From: Triatoma infestans
Taxonomy: Eukaryota > Arthropoda > Insecta > Hemiptera > Reduviidae
DNA length: 64,000 nt
Assembly (NCBI GenBank): GCA_011037195.1
Contig: JAAEAF010002802.1
Location: 34,275 to 98,274 of the forward strand
Direction: 5' to 3'
The notes under the pieces were generated by a model. It was not told where the DNA came from, searched no databases, and saw only the letters and a program-made list of their open reading frames with translations. A program made the translations under genes and the position numbers. Positions 54,294-64,000 of the stretch are shown here, in pieces (positions within the stretch are counted from its first letter, which is position 1; the number at the start of each line of letters is the position of its first letter).

Positions 54294-55120
54294 TTTTATA
54301 TTACACGTAAATATTCGTAATTTGAGAAAACAAAATAATAATTTTAAATAAATGAAGCTAGGTGAAATTATTGTGGCTTTATCATGATTGTATGGATATT
54401 GACATTTAGCATGAATGTCCTTAAAGTTATAGAGACCAATTGAATATAATAATGAAGATTCGAGTATATGAAGTCCCACCCAGGTCACACAAAGTTTAAT
54501 ATAGCTGTATCGTCAGCACATAAATGGCATCACACTTTAACTTGGTTGTCGTTGTATGTTGTGGAAGTATAAATAGTGAATAATAATGGAAGCTTCCTGC
54601 TATATTGAACCACACACACACACACACACACACACACTTTAACATCCAACACATACCTGCTGCTTTGTGTGGGTAGATTTGAGCGTGCTGTCAAAATAAG
54701 TTTTTTTTTATTTTATTCTATATAGATTTTATTAAGTATTATCTTCTGTTAATCCTATGGCGTTTTCGGAACTGAGTTTTCACTGAATAGACATGTTATG
54801 AGGCCCACTTTGTATGAGAAATATCTTTTCAGCGATTGGTCTGTATAAATATAAGAAAAGCTTGTAAAGCTTGTATAGGCACACAGGAGCCTGAAACCTC
54901 TTTTTTCAGTTCTACTGTTTTTATGATTTTATTTGTAAATAAACTTATTCTATTCTATTAGAATTAAATATGTTGTCGAAATCTCGAGTTTGAAGAAAAA
55001 TTAGATGACGAGAAATACAACTTTATGGAATAGGTTTTTTTTTTCGTTTTTTTGTGATTTTCTCCATAATTTTTGCCATTTCGCAGTGAGTGTTTCACAC
55101 CAGATTTTTTTTGTTTTTGT
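54294..55120. other. Unassigned, (AC)n microsatellite and older family R
   Basis: (CA)n at about 54611-54638. 54700-55115 has diverged family R blocks, ending GTGAGTGTTTCACACCAGAT at about 55088-55107. No supported gene. Confidence 0.5.
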
Positions 55121-55805
55121 TTTTTTAAATTATATCCTTGGAACTTTTCACATATATTAAATCACAGTTCAGATTTCATCTTTTATTACCTAGTGGGTCC
55201 AATTAACTTGATGACAGCAAGTACATATATAGATGTACTTCAACGTGTGTATGTGATAACAGTTGAAGTGAACTATACCCAGAAGTGGTGAATCATTGTT
55301 TTTATTCAATGAAGATTTTATCTGTGTTATTTGTCTAAAACGACATATGACATGAATTCCGTTGCAATATCTGTTATTATCAATACAAAATAGACCCACA
55401 ATAAACCTGATTGTACAATTATTAAACAGAAATAACTAATATTGCATAATAAATTTTGTAAACTAGTTTTGACTTTTGACTTTTGTTGTCCCCTTAGTTT
55501 TTTTTTTCATTATAAATTATAAAAATTTGGGGGAAACTCACGACTTTCTCTTTATTGTTGTTAATATACAATTGTATAAAAAAAAAAAATTAACGAATTT
55601 TTTGTAAACTACAAATTTTACTGAGGAAAGGACATCCGATCCAGTATATTTAGCTGCAGCAGTATAAGCGCAAAATATTTGAATGCGTGGATCTTTAAAC
55701 GCGAATACAATCCTGTGCGAGGATATACTGCGCTCAAAATGCGTCTGTATCGCTGGTATATGATTGTGTTGATGTGGTCTTTCTCATGCATATGCATATG
55801 TATAT
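55121..55805. other. AT-rich interval, no gene seen
   Basis: No supported gene. A run of A near 55578 and scraps of family R (GGGGGAAACTCACGACTTTC near 55528). Confidence 0.45.
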
Positions 55806-55810
55806 ACATA

Positions 55811-57240
55811 CACTCATCAGCCGGCAAAAAAATTCCGGCCACTTGAAAAATTTTAACATTTCTATGTATAGTTTTCAAATTTTTTTGTTTTTTTGTTTTA
55901 TAATTTTTATCATTCATAAACGTTTATAGGGTTAATTGATTTTTAAAATAAAACAAATAATAGGATTATATTACTTCTGATTCTAAAACTATCGCACGTA
56001 ATATGCGCCACTAATGAGCTTTTAAGTGCACGTCAACTACGCATTACATCCAATGTCACTTTTGGGTGCGAATGGGTATCAGCTAAGACGGTCCTTCTCT
56101 CACTTGTGGTAAGAACTACCTTTCTCCTCTCTCTACCTCCAAAGTGGTAAGAGAAATTAAATAAAGCCGACTATCTGACTGAGGGGCTTAACAGTCAGTC
56201 ATCAGATAAACTTTAAGCCGTTAGGGATCAGTCGCTAACTCAACTTCATCCTTGAAAGTGTAAATAATTAATCCTGGAAATTTAAATAATTGATTAAAAA
56301 AAAGAAAGTGAATCTGGAAATTTTTTTTTTACCTGTTTATTTTTTTAATTTTAAAACCGTGTATTACCTCCTCTTGCCTTTATCCCAGCTTCTCGGCATG
56401 TTCTGTATCAAGCGGGAAATTTCGTTTTGTAACATTAGAACCCATTCGTCTTGAAGCATTTCTAGCTCCTGAAGCATCCCAGGAAGGAGTCTCCGATTTT
56501 TCATCCGTCATCGAAGCATATCACACAGGATGCTCTACGGGATTTAAGTCAGGGGAACGAAGCAAACCAGTTTAGGAAGTCATTATTATGGTTGTTAAGA
56601 AAGGCCTGCACTGTGTGTACGAGCGTTGTTATCGTGCATTACACAAACTGCTCAGCTATCTCTGGCATGATACGGACCATATGTTCTTGCAGTATATCCG
56701 CCAAATACCGAGCAGCAGTCCGCCGCAACCTCCTCGAACGATCATAATTCCGTACGCTTTTGTAAACTCATACCTGCCCAAACCATCAGAGAGCCTTTGG
56801 AATTCTCGACATGCTCTGAATCAAGCGGGAAATTTCGGTTTGTGACAATAGAACCCATTCGTCTTGAAGTTCCCTTTCTAGCTCCAGAAGTCTTTTATCC
56901 ATCATCGAAGCGTATCACACAGATGCTCTTTGGGATTTAAGTCAGGGGAACGGGGCAAGCCAGTTTTTTGGAAGACAATATTATGGTTATTAAGAAAAAC
57001 CTGCACTATGTGGGCTGTGTGTGGACGAGCGTTATCGTGCATTAGCACAAACTCCATATTTATCTCCGGCATGAAAGGGAGCACATGTTCTTGGAATATA
57101 TCCGCCAAATACCGAGCAGCGTCCACCGCAACCTCCTCGAACAATCATAAGTCCGTACGTTTTGTAAACTGATACGTGCCCAAACCATCAAAGGAAAGGC
57201 TTACTGCTTTCCAGCACTACACATCCAAACACAACGGTAA
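55811..57240 (-). mobile_element. Tc1-like element remnant
   Basis: The left end CATCAGCCGGCAAAAAAATT, then CCGGCCACTTGA, looks like a Tc1-family terminal inverted repeat. An unrelated repeat (about 55975-56165) lies between it and the transposase 3' end at about 56365. No matching right TIR is visible, so the 5' part is lost. The transposase 3' half is present twice in tandem. Confidence 0.65.
56391..57199 (-). pseudogene. Tc1-like transposase 3' half, tandemly duplicated
   Basis: Two direct copies, 56391-56803 and 56804-57199, each read on the minus strand from a block encoding YLADIFQEHVLPFMPEI through MHDNARPHTAHIVQVFL (second catalytic Asp) and SPDLNPKEH (third catalytic residue) to a C-terminal WVLMLQNEISRLIQNMPRS-type block. 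The right copy keeps an 80-codon frame (57144-56902); the left copy is more decayed. They share AAGCGGGAAATTTCG and GAACCCATTCGTCTTGAAG. The N-terminal DNA-binding domain and first catalytic Asp are missing from both. Not functional. Confidence 0.8.
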
Positions 57241-57700
57241 ATCTTAGATGTTTATTGCATGCATATCTTTACTTTCTCTTACTCCTAATAAGAGAAAGTA
57301 TTGAGATAGTATCAAATTTTCGAAATTGAGGGAGTTTTCAATGTTTTTTGGGATCCCCTGAGAATGAAAAACCATATTTATTTGGCGCATTATATATGTG
57401 AGTGTGAACAAACTATCCCCAGAAAAAAAGAAATCGCAAGAAATTCAAATTTGTTGAACATTAACTCTCTTAACTCTCTTGACTCTTAAGATTTCGGTCA
57501 AATTCCATTAACCGGAAGTTGGAACATTATTGAATTGTTTTTTTCGTAATCGACACGATTTTCTTTAAACTTTGTAAACTACCAGTTATAACTATGTAAA
57601 TGTCAGTTTTTTTAAAGGAATGTTGTAATTTCATGATCTCCTAAATCATATAGCATCTACTGGAAATGATTGTTCGATAATCAGAATTTTAGGGAAGTTT
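57241..57700 (+). repeat. Older family R copy
   Basis: ACTTTCTCTTACTCCTAATA at about 57271, AACCGGAAGTTGGAACATTA at about 57511; heavily diverged afterwards. Confidence 0.6.
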
Positions 57701-58888
57701 GATAAAAATAAAGTTTTATGAAACAAAATTTTCAATTAAAACCAAATTATGATCAAGACTTTGCAAAAAAAATATCAACTATAACTCGAAACCATTAACT
57801 TGAAGTAAACATAACTTCTACATCTTAGTACTTAATCTCATCTTTTTATATGAAAACTTTATGTATAATATTTCAAGATTAAAAGTGCCTTGCCCCTTTT
57901 AAGTAAAATAAGTATCAAGACTTCTCAGATAATCTCTACTCAAAGATTCTTATGGAAATAATAAGAACAGAAATATCTGTTTGCTAACAACATAAGTGGA
58001 GGAAAGGAAATCTTCAACAATTTATTAGTTCTGCTTATCTAAACCAAGATTATTAAAAAAAAAATTAAAACCTCCTTCTTTACACCTTCTGATGGTGAAA
58101 TAATAACCAAACAAACTGATACACATACACAATTAACACAAACACAATTATATATTCTACGAATTAACTGAATAAAGAGAGAAGAAAGATAGTAGCTAGA
58201 GTGATCGAACAAAGTGTGAGTGAAGTTGATGGCTTGATGAATGTAGTAGAATGGTGTGGCGTTGGCTGTGTTGATGAGACGCTTGAAGAGTGATGTGACT
58301 AGTTAGAACTCTTGCTTGTTCTAATAATGGTGAGCTTGTGAAACTTTTAAGGATCAAGTCGAGGTGGCTGACTGTTATGCCTCCCAGATGGTCGTCTTTA
58401 TTCAATTTCTAAGTGAGCGAGGGACTGTCAAAGTTGCTACCCATTCGTCAAAAGTGACATTGAATGTAATGGTTAGTTGAAGTACGGCTTAAAAGCTCAT
58501 TGGTGATGCCTTATAATAAATTGCCATAACTGTATAGGTGGTGGGGAGACATCCATATTAGGCACAATAGTTTTAGAATCAAGTAATGAATGCGCTAATA
58601 TCTACACTACTGTAATACTTGATGATGCAATTTAACGTTTGTAAGATTTAGTTCGATATAATGGATGTGAGAAGGAGAGAGAATGAATTTAGGAATAATG
58701 AAGAAATAATAAACTAGACGATATGCTGAACACTGTATAATAAATAGAATACAAAAATTGCAAGGACATTACAGACTGCAGACTGGTTGAGTAACAGGAA
58801 GGTAGTAAATAGGTTGCTGACGAGATACCTGTTGTAAAACTGTCGTAAAACTGTCTTAACTGTGCTGCCGCTCTATTTATATACTTTT
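57701..58888. other. Unassigned, includes an inverted copy of 55978-56100
   Basis: 58440-58590 matches 55978-56100 in reverse complement (shared AATGAGCTTTTAAG, ATTACAT..AATGTCACTTTTG). A TATA-like CTCTATTTATATAC lies at 58870. Probably part of an unrecognised repeat; the short reading frame 58196-58405 has no domain. Confidence 0.4.
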
Positions 58889-59115
58889 TTTTTTTATTTA
58901 AGGAGCGTCAACATCTATGATCATTGGCGCCCGGAGCCTTCTCAGTGCACTGCCAGCCTCCGGACAGTGTTCTCTCGTTGAACACAGCACTGTCCATCAC
59001 CGGACAGTGAGCTGTAGAGGCTGCTAGGAAGAAATCTAACGGTGGCATAGCTGGACTCGAACCCGGTCCTCTGCGTGGGAGTCCAGTACGCTAACCACTT
59101 GTTATTCCCTTCCCT
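58889..59115 (-). mobile_element. tRNA-derived SINE (family 1), full length
   Basis: Minus orientation: T-run (58889-58901) as the tail, GGCGCCCGGAGCCTTCTCAG body, CATCACCGGACAGTGAGCTG, B box complement GGACTCGAACC at 59053-59063, and an A box complement CCACTTGTTA. One of the most complete copies. Confidence 0.88.
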
Positions 59116-59699
59116 TTATTTATATAAATCTAACACTCCTTTCCTAGTCTGGCCTAGGTGGGGGAGTAACTAACTTTTGATTCATTTAATGTCTGCTTCT
59201 TCGCTATGTCGTTTTTGATATATTTCATTCCCACATACACACACGTATACCATTCGCTACAATTTTTTTTTTCATACTGTTTAATAAATAACAGAAAATT
59301 AAAAAATGGAATAAAAATAAAAATGAGCTCCTTTTACACTCTATTATCTCAACCTCTGGTAGGCTCTGTTTTCTAATTTAATGGAAAACAGCAAAAATAT
59401 AAAGTGAAGAGTGAAAATATTGAGTAGACTGTATAAAATATAATATAATTGATTGAGCAAATGGGAAATAAAAATATTAAAATTAAAAATGGGTAACAAA
59501 TATTATTTATTGCTTTCAGCAGCCAAAGGAATGGCGCTTACCTTAACATGTAGAATCCTGGTTACCAGTGCTGGCAGACTCATGTGTCCTTAGTACATCC
59601 TCAGGGAAGGGGAGAGGAGAAATAGGAATAAGGAAATACAACTTGTGTGCCTGTAACTCTTGTCTTGATCCAACACTGCTGCTTGGCTGATGATTGTAA
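59116..59699. other. Unassigned interval
   Basis: AT-rich to 59500. 59520-59699 is moderately GC-rich and runs into the retroposon at 59700, so it is probably more of the same element. Confidence 0.4.
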
Positions 59700-60130
59700 A
59701 TTAAACGGGCTCCCAGAAGCTGCACAGCAGGAAATCAATCGGTAGTAACAACCATGTGATTTCACAATAACCTCTATAGGCCGGGAGAGAACCGGAGCCG
59801 CTTATTCGACAAAAGGACCAGTATAAACATTACCCAGGAAAACCAGAAATAACAAACGGGTTTTCACAATTTAGGGGGAACCAAATTGGCATGTACTGCG
59901 CCCTTCTCAAAACTGGTGTTAAAATGGTGACTTTTTCAAGTGAGTCTTAGATAGCGACTCACGGAGAGAGGGAAAAATGCATAGGTTACCCCCTCCCTCT
60001 CTCTTTTAAGGACCCAGCCTAATAAAAATTAGTAAATTATTATCAAGATAGTATAATCCCCCCCCCTCCCGAAATAAAATTATTTTACGCTGATGGCGGC
60101 AAATTTAAATTTAGATTAAACACCGAACAC
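59700..60130 (+). mobile_element. Unclassified retroposon 3' segment (copy 2)
   Basis: Direct counterpart of 1-375, with GGGCTCCCAGAAGCTGC and GCTGATGGCGGCAAATTTAAA. The middle (59890-60050) differs from copy 1, and the (TAA)n tail is missing. C-runs lie near 60058-60066. Confidence 0.5.
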
Positions 60131-60370
60131 TACTTAAAGAACCATAAAATATGTGTTTTTCTGTGAAAACTCAATTTCGAACATTTGACAGCCTCTCAGT
60201 ATTTCCTCTAATCAATGAGAGAAAGTAAGAAGGTGTATGGATGTAGCCGTTAATTGGAGGTTGTCCTATAAATTGTCATTTTAAAACATAACCTTGTTCT
60301 ATTAGGAAAACTAATGTATTTATATAATTTCCGATTTGAATATTATTGAAAATAAACACTTGTAATGCCT
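60131..60370 (-). repeat. Family R end fragment
   Basis: TGTGAAAACTCAATTTCG, TATTTCCTCTAATCAATGAG, AGAAAGTAAGA. Confidence 0.55.
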
Positions 60371-60375
60371 ATTTT

Positions 60376-60555
60376 TTCAGGCGGGCTTAACGTCCAACTA
60401 CCAAATTAGGTGTCGTGGACGGGGGCGGAATCACCTACTTTACTATTAACATTTTTTAAACAAATATAAAATTTAGTTATACGCTGGACTCGAACTGGGG
60501 TCCTCCCACTTACAACTTCATGCTCATAACCAATACACCAACACCCGCCCCTAAA
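60376..60555 (-). mobile_element. tRNA-like SINE, second family
   Basis: On the minus strand GGGCGGGTGTTGGTGTATTG begins a tRNA-like head, with B box AGTTCGAGTCC (complement at about 60487-60497). The body (GTGATTCCGCCCCC, CACGACACCTAATTTGG) is not that of SINE family 1. Confidence 0.6.
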
Positions 60556-61072
60556 CACTTGTATGTTTATACAAGATTTGTTAAAAAAAAAATTATTTCG
60601 ATTATATTTAAATAATATATTGAAATATTTGGTTACAGTTATTTTAATACTTAATATTTACAAAACATTTTACAATTCTTAACGATGAACATCATCTTGG
60701 CCACAATCCAAAATAAACATCTGTGTTGTTAAAACTTTGTGACAACGTAGTTATGTCACAATTCTCCTCCATCTTTTAAAACTTCGCAGAAAAAGACAAT
60801 GTTTCTCTTCTTTCTCTTTAGAGTTGTAAATTAAAAACAAAATAAGGTTACTTAGGATGGATGGGTTAGTGGCAATTTTCTTTCTTGTTGTGTAAATTTT
60901 ATTTATACTTACCCAGGACAGGACTGTTTCGTCCTATTGAGGTCATTTTCTGTTGATATTTGTAATTAGTTCATGTCAACTTGGCGACACGGATTTTAAC
61001 TTATAAAAACTAAAATTCATTAGTTTTTATTTATTTATTAATAGTTATTTAGTTCTAATGTTTTAGCCCTTT
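60556..61072. other. AT-rich interval, no gene seen
   Basis: No supported gene or repeat match. Confidence 0.5.
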
Positions 61073-61160
61073 TTTTTAGGCATGCCAATCTTGTTTGGCG
61101 CCCGGAGCCTTCTCTGTGCACTACCGGTAGTTGGGGACAGTTCTCTCGTTAAAGATATTT
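61073..61160 (-). mobile_element. SINE (family 1) 3' fragment
   Basis: GGCGCCCGGAGCCTTCTCTG and GACAGTTCTCTCGTTAAAG; stops a few bases before the solo LTR. Confidence 0.75.
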
Positions 61161-61166
61161 TGATAT

Positions 61167-61546
61167 TGTAACATTTTTCCCTCTAAACTAGCTACTGCAA
61201 CTAGTTTTAAGTGGGTTCGTATAGATAAACTACTCTAAACTTCAATAAAGAAAACACCAATTTATTGTTATACACAATAAATTACAAAATACAACACTTA
61301 ATAATAATTACTTCACAGTTTAAACCACAAAAGTTCACTTTGTTCACTTTTTATACACTTTTCACAAACTAGTGACTTAGTTTGTAACTGGAAAAACTCT
61401 CTCAACTCTCTGCGGTCCCACTATTTATACCGATGGGGAATCTTCTAGAACTTCCTCAATTCCTCTAGAGAGAACTAGAGCCGCTTCCTGCGGCCACTAA
61501 GAGAACCTTAGGTACCTGCCTTCTCTCCTAGATGGCACTGCGTACA
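61167..61546 (-). repeat. Solo LTR (family A) with ATAT duplication
   Basis: 380 bp; on the minus strand it has TATA box CGGTATAAATAGTGG and ends GGGAAAAATGTTACA. ATAT at 61163-61166 and 61547-61550 is a 4-bp target duplication. The first bases (TGTACGCAGTGCCATC) have lost part of the TGTAACGCAGCC start seen in the other copies. Confidence 0.85.
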
Positions 61547-61689
61547 ATATTTTATTTTATTGCCAAAAAAAAAAGCTACATCCTTATTGGCCAGGTCAAG
61601 TTACAATATAATTTGAGTTTACAAAATTGTCAAGACAAAAACTTCATTTTAAAATATTCATGTATCTCATACAGCGGGTGAGAGCTAAT

Positions 61690-62914
61690 TATAGTTTTTT
61701 AATTGTAGTTTTGAAACACTTCAAAGTATTTTTTTATATTCTCTGGTAAATAGTTGTAAAAAGAGATAGACAAACTATGATAGAAGCTGGTATGAACTTT
61801 TGTCAACCTGTTGCGTTTTCTGGTGAAATGATAATGAACTTGCGAGAAACATAGAAATTGGAGTTCATTGCAATTTACATAGACGAAGCATTGAAAAATA
61901 AATATGGCTGGCAGTGTCATTTTATGTTCGATGTCTTAAACAAAGGACGACAAGATACTTTCGAGTCTAAACCCAAAGTGACTCTAATTTGCCTTCTTTT
62001 GTAACCTAAATATTTTTTTACACTCGACAGCACTACCCCAAATTATACGTGGTACCACAGCACAAATTGCTATGAACATACGCAAAATATGACAACTTTA
62101 AAGCTTTCAAGTCAACCGACATTCTTAATTTTCTTAAAACATAGATTTCACGAGACACTTTACCTATGACATTATTAACTTGATCTGTCCAATTCAATTT
62201 TGAATCTAAGAAAATGCCTAAGAAATTGATAGCTTGTTCAGTCCCAACATAATTTCCTCTTGTCTTTTATTTTGTCCTGGTTTAAACTTAGCTTATTAGC
62301 AGCACACCAATCGAATATAGATTTAATGCATTTATTAACGGATGTGTTATCTGCGTTTCTAACTTGTACCGCAATATCATCGGCATATAAATACGGCCTA
62401 ATTATATCATAGTTGTCAAACATTGCCGGTAGATCGTTAATGTAAGCCAAGAATAATAGAGGTCCCATGACAGACCCTTGGGGCACACCATACTTGAGCT
62501 GCAGTAGAGAAGAGAACTTACCGCCTTTATAAGCCGCTGCCAATAGTCTCGAATAATCGAATAGTCGAGAGATAGGAATAGATAAATTTGACTGCCAAGT
62601 CATTAAACCCATACCACTTCAATTTGCCTAATAAAATGTCATGAGAAAGGGTATCAAAGGCCTTGGATAAATCAAGCAACTTGATCAACTACGAATCCGC
62701 GATTTCCAAAGCTCCGTGGCTCGATTTCACAAAATCTTCGAGTGATCCTATGTTTGCTTGTATAGTAACTTTTCAAAAACCTTCGAAATCCCAGGAATTT
62801 GAGGAACACGTCTGAAGTTGGTGATGTCATTATAAGAACCAGTTTCATGGATTGGAACCACCCTAGACAATTTAAAAACACGATAAACAAGATTTTTACC
62901 TGTTCTACTAACAT
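61690..62914 (-). pseudogene. CR1/jockey-like LINE reverse transcriptase, broken
   Basis: Minus strand, in order: SRVVPIHETGSYNDITNFR and ISKVFEKLLYKQ (fingers), DLSKAFDTLSHDILLGKLKW (palm, first catalytic Asp, about 62670-62610), YGVPQGSVMGPLLFLAYINDL, PYLYADDIAVQVR (YADD catalytic pair, about 62395-62360), SLNQDK, then FLGIFLDSKLNWTDQVNNV (thumb) and FAYVHSNLCCG. A conserved C-terminal block with HYHFTRKRNRLTKVHTSFYH ends at about 61699. It makes cDNA by target priming in living elements. At least four frameshifts and stops, and no endonuclease domain, so it is dead. It is the only reverse transcriptase palm in the window. Its end abuts a SINE fragment at about 62912. Confidence 0.88.
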
Positions 62915-63015
62915 CGGACAGTGAGGTAGAGGCTCTGAAGAGAAGAAAATACTAACTAAGGGCAGCAGTGGTACATGATCTCGAACCCAAGGCCTCCACT
63001 TCTAAGTCCAGCGCG
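62912..63015 (-). mobile_element. SINE (family 1) fragment
   Basis: Minus orientation; CATCGGACAGTGAGGTAGAG, GGGCAGCAGTGG, CTCGAACCCAAGGCC. Confidence 0.7.
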
Positions 63016-63169
63016 TTTTATATAGGTTTTATTACTTTAAATTATTTTATTTGTAAGTTAAATAATTAAATTAAAAGACCATTTTGCCAGAATTTAAATG
63101 CAGTTTCTTTTGCAACAAAACCTAAATGTAAGTATCATCTGAAAATAATTCAAGACAGTTGCTCATTAC

Positions 63170-63412
63170 GAGGGAAGGGGTTAGGTCAGTGTTAGGGCTC
63201 TGGACTAACAACACGACGGTCCCGGGTTCAAGTCCAGCAGTGCTGTCCCTAAGGAAACTTTCTCTTACTAGAAGCCTCTACAAGTTACTGTCCGGTGATG
63301 GGCAGTATTGAAATGTAACGAGAGAACACTGTTCGGAGACCGGTAGTGTACTGAGAAGGCTTCGGGCCGCCAATGATCATAGATGCGCCTTAAATTAGCA
63401 GAAAATAAAAAA
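63170..63412 (+). mobile_element. tRNA-derived SINE (family 1), full length
   Basis: B box GGTTCAAGTCC at 63225-63235, body CTGTCCGGTGATGGGCAGT, GAGAAGGCTTCGGG, ATAGATGCGCCTTAAATT. The A box is worn (TTAGGTCAGTGTTAGGG). Confidence 0.85.
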
Positions 63413-63838
63413 GCTCTTTAGGCTGTTATTCAATGAATGATTAAATAAAATGCCTGAAACAGAGTTTTTTATCACTAGTAATAAAACTTTAGATTCCTAG
63501 TAAGAGGAATCACAATCTCCTCTCACTGATACTATAAATCGTAAATACAAAATAATTCAATATTAAAATACATATTTTAATAAATATGAGGCTCTGACCT
63601 TGGTTGCCTTCCGCTTACAGGAATTCCATGAACCCCACGGCTTTTCCAAACCTCCCCGAACACTTAACGTGCTTACCCCAGTGACTTCCCACATTTCTAC
63701 TTTCTCTTACTCCTAGTAAGAGGAAATATTGAAACATGCCTCTGTGTCTGTATGTGTTTTTTTTAAAGTTATGACATCATGCTCCGCTCTTCGAGCACTA
63801 CATGAAATTATTTGTCAGAACTATTATAAACTAAACAA
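63413..63838. other. AT-rich interval with family R ends
   Basis: Contains ACTTTCTCTTACTCCTAGTA at about 63700 followed by a short, quickly diverging family R start. No supported gene. Confidence 0.5.
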
Positions 63839-64000
63839 TTTTTTTTTTTTTTTTTTTTATTTAAGGCGCTTCAACATCTGTGGTCATTAGCGCTCGGAGC
63901 CTTCTCAGTGCATTGCCGGCCTCCGAACAGTGTTCTCTCGCTACAGACAATACTGTCCATCACCGAACAGTGAGCTGTAGAGGCTCCAAGGAAGAAAAAA
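63839..64000 (-). mobile_element. SINE (family 1), cut by the window edge
   Basis: A T-run of about 20 (63839-63859) is the poly(A) tail in minus orientation, then GGCGCTTCAACATC, GCTCGGAGCCTTCTCAGTGC, CATCACCGAACAGTGAGCTG. The tRNA head lies beyond the window. Confidence 0.85.

Noticed and set aside
1..64000. CRISPR arrays, operons, ribosome-binding sites
   Set aside because: The sequence is eukaryotic; no regularly spaced repeats of that kind and no bacterial gene.

Overview
This is a 64-kb piece of an AT-rich animal genome, almost certainly an arthropod. The evidence is three different mariner elements, Tc1-like and hAT elements, RNase H-bearing I/R1/jockey-type LINEs, an R2-type endonuclease fragment, an RTE-type LINE tail, tRNA-derived SINEs, three solo-LTR families and many (GT)n/(TATG)n microsatellites. 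The species cannot be named from the sequence; a large-genome insect or a chelicerate would fit. No host protein-coding gene, rRNA gene or functional tRNA gene could be supported. The window is a layered graveyard of mobile elements, and its value lies in how they are nested.

The bottom layer is a non-coding repeat, called here family R. It is about 1.0 kb long when complete, begins ACTTTCTCTTACTCC and has an inverted copy of that 15-mer near its other end, followed by a small hairpin and CAGATTTTTT. Inside are tandem units of about 295 bp, each opening with ACCGGAAGT, and a microsatellite at a fixed position. At least ten good copies and many diverged fragments occur on both strands, sometimes head to tail (18066-20274). 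Nearly everything else has landed in family R, and its other copies supply the empty sites that prove many insertion boundaries.

Region by region: 1-432, a retroposon tail. 1297-3930, family R with a LINE inside. 3936-4658, an LTR / primer-binding-site / inverted-LTR unit flanked by a 5-bp duplication and itself holding a hammerhead-like insertion. 6177-6965, a LINE with 13-bp target duplication. 9788-10156, a 369-bp element with inverted hammerhead-like arms and 11-bp duplication. 11082-12373, a mariner intact except for one frameshift, with a TIR-less fragment of a sister copy just downstream. 13485-22098, mostly family R. 23109-23972 and 29317-30236, internally deleted mariners. 24150-25860, two LINE fragments. 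30787-31480, a solo LTR containing another solo LTR. 32061-37161, a Tc1-like element carrying a hAT element, a solo LTR and a LINE, each with its own target duplication. 38763-44915, family R with RTE and RNase H LINE remnants. 45288-46010, an R2-type LINE end. 48524-49536, the best family R copy. 50760-53140, two LINE tails and a second hammerhead-arm element. 55811-57199, a Tc1-like remnant with a tandemly duplicated 3' half. 58889-64000, SINEs, another solo LTR and a CR1/jockey-like reverse transcriptase remnant.

No genes work together here as a pathway. The functional units are transposition modules (transposase plus TIRs; LTR plus primer-binding site; candidate ribozyme plus retroposon), nearly all disabled. 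The observations most worth checking are the LTR-PBS-inverted-LTR integrant, the recurring hammerhead-like fold with different but still complementary stems, the four-layer Tc1 composite, and family R itself.
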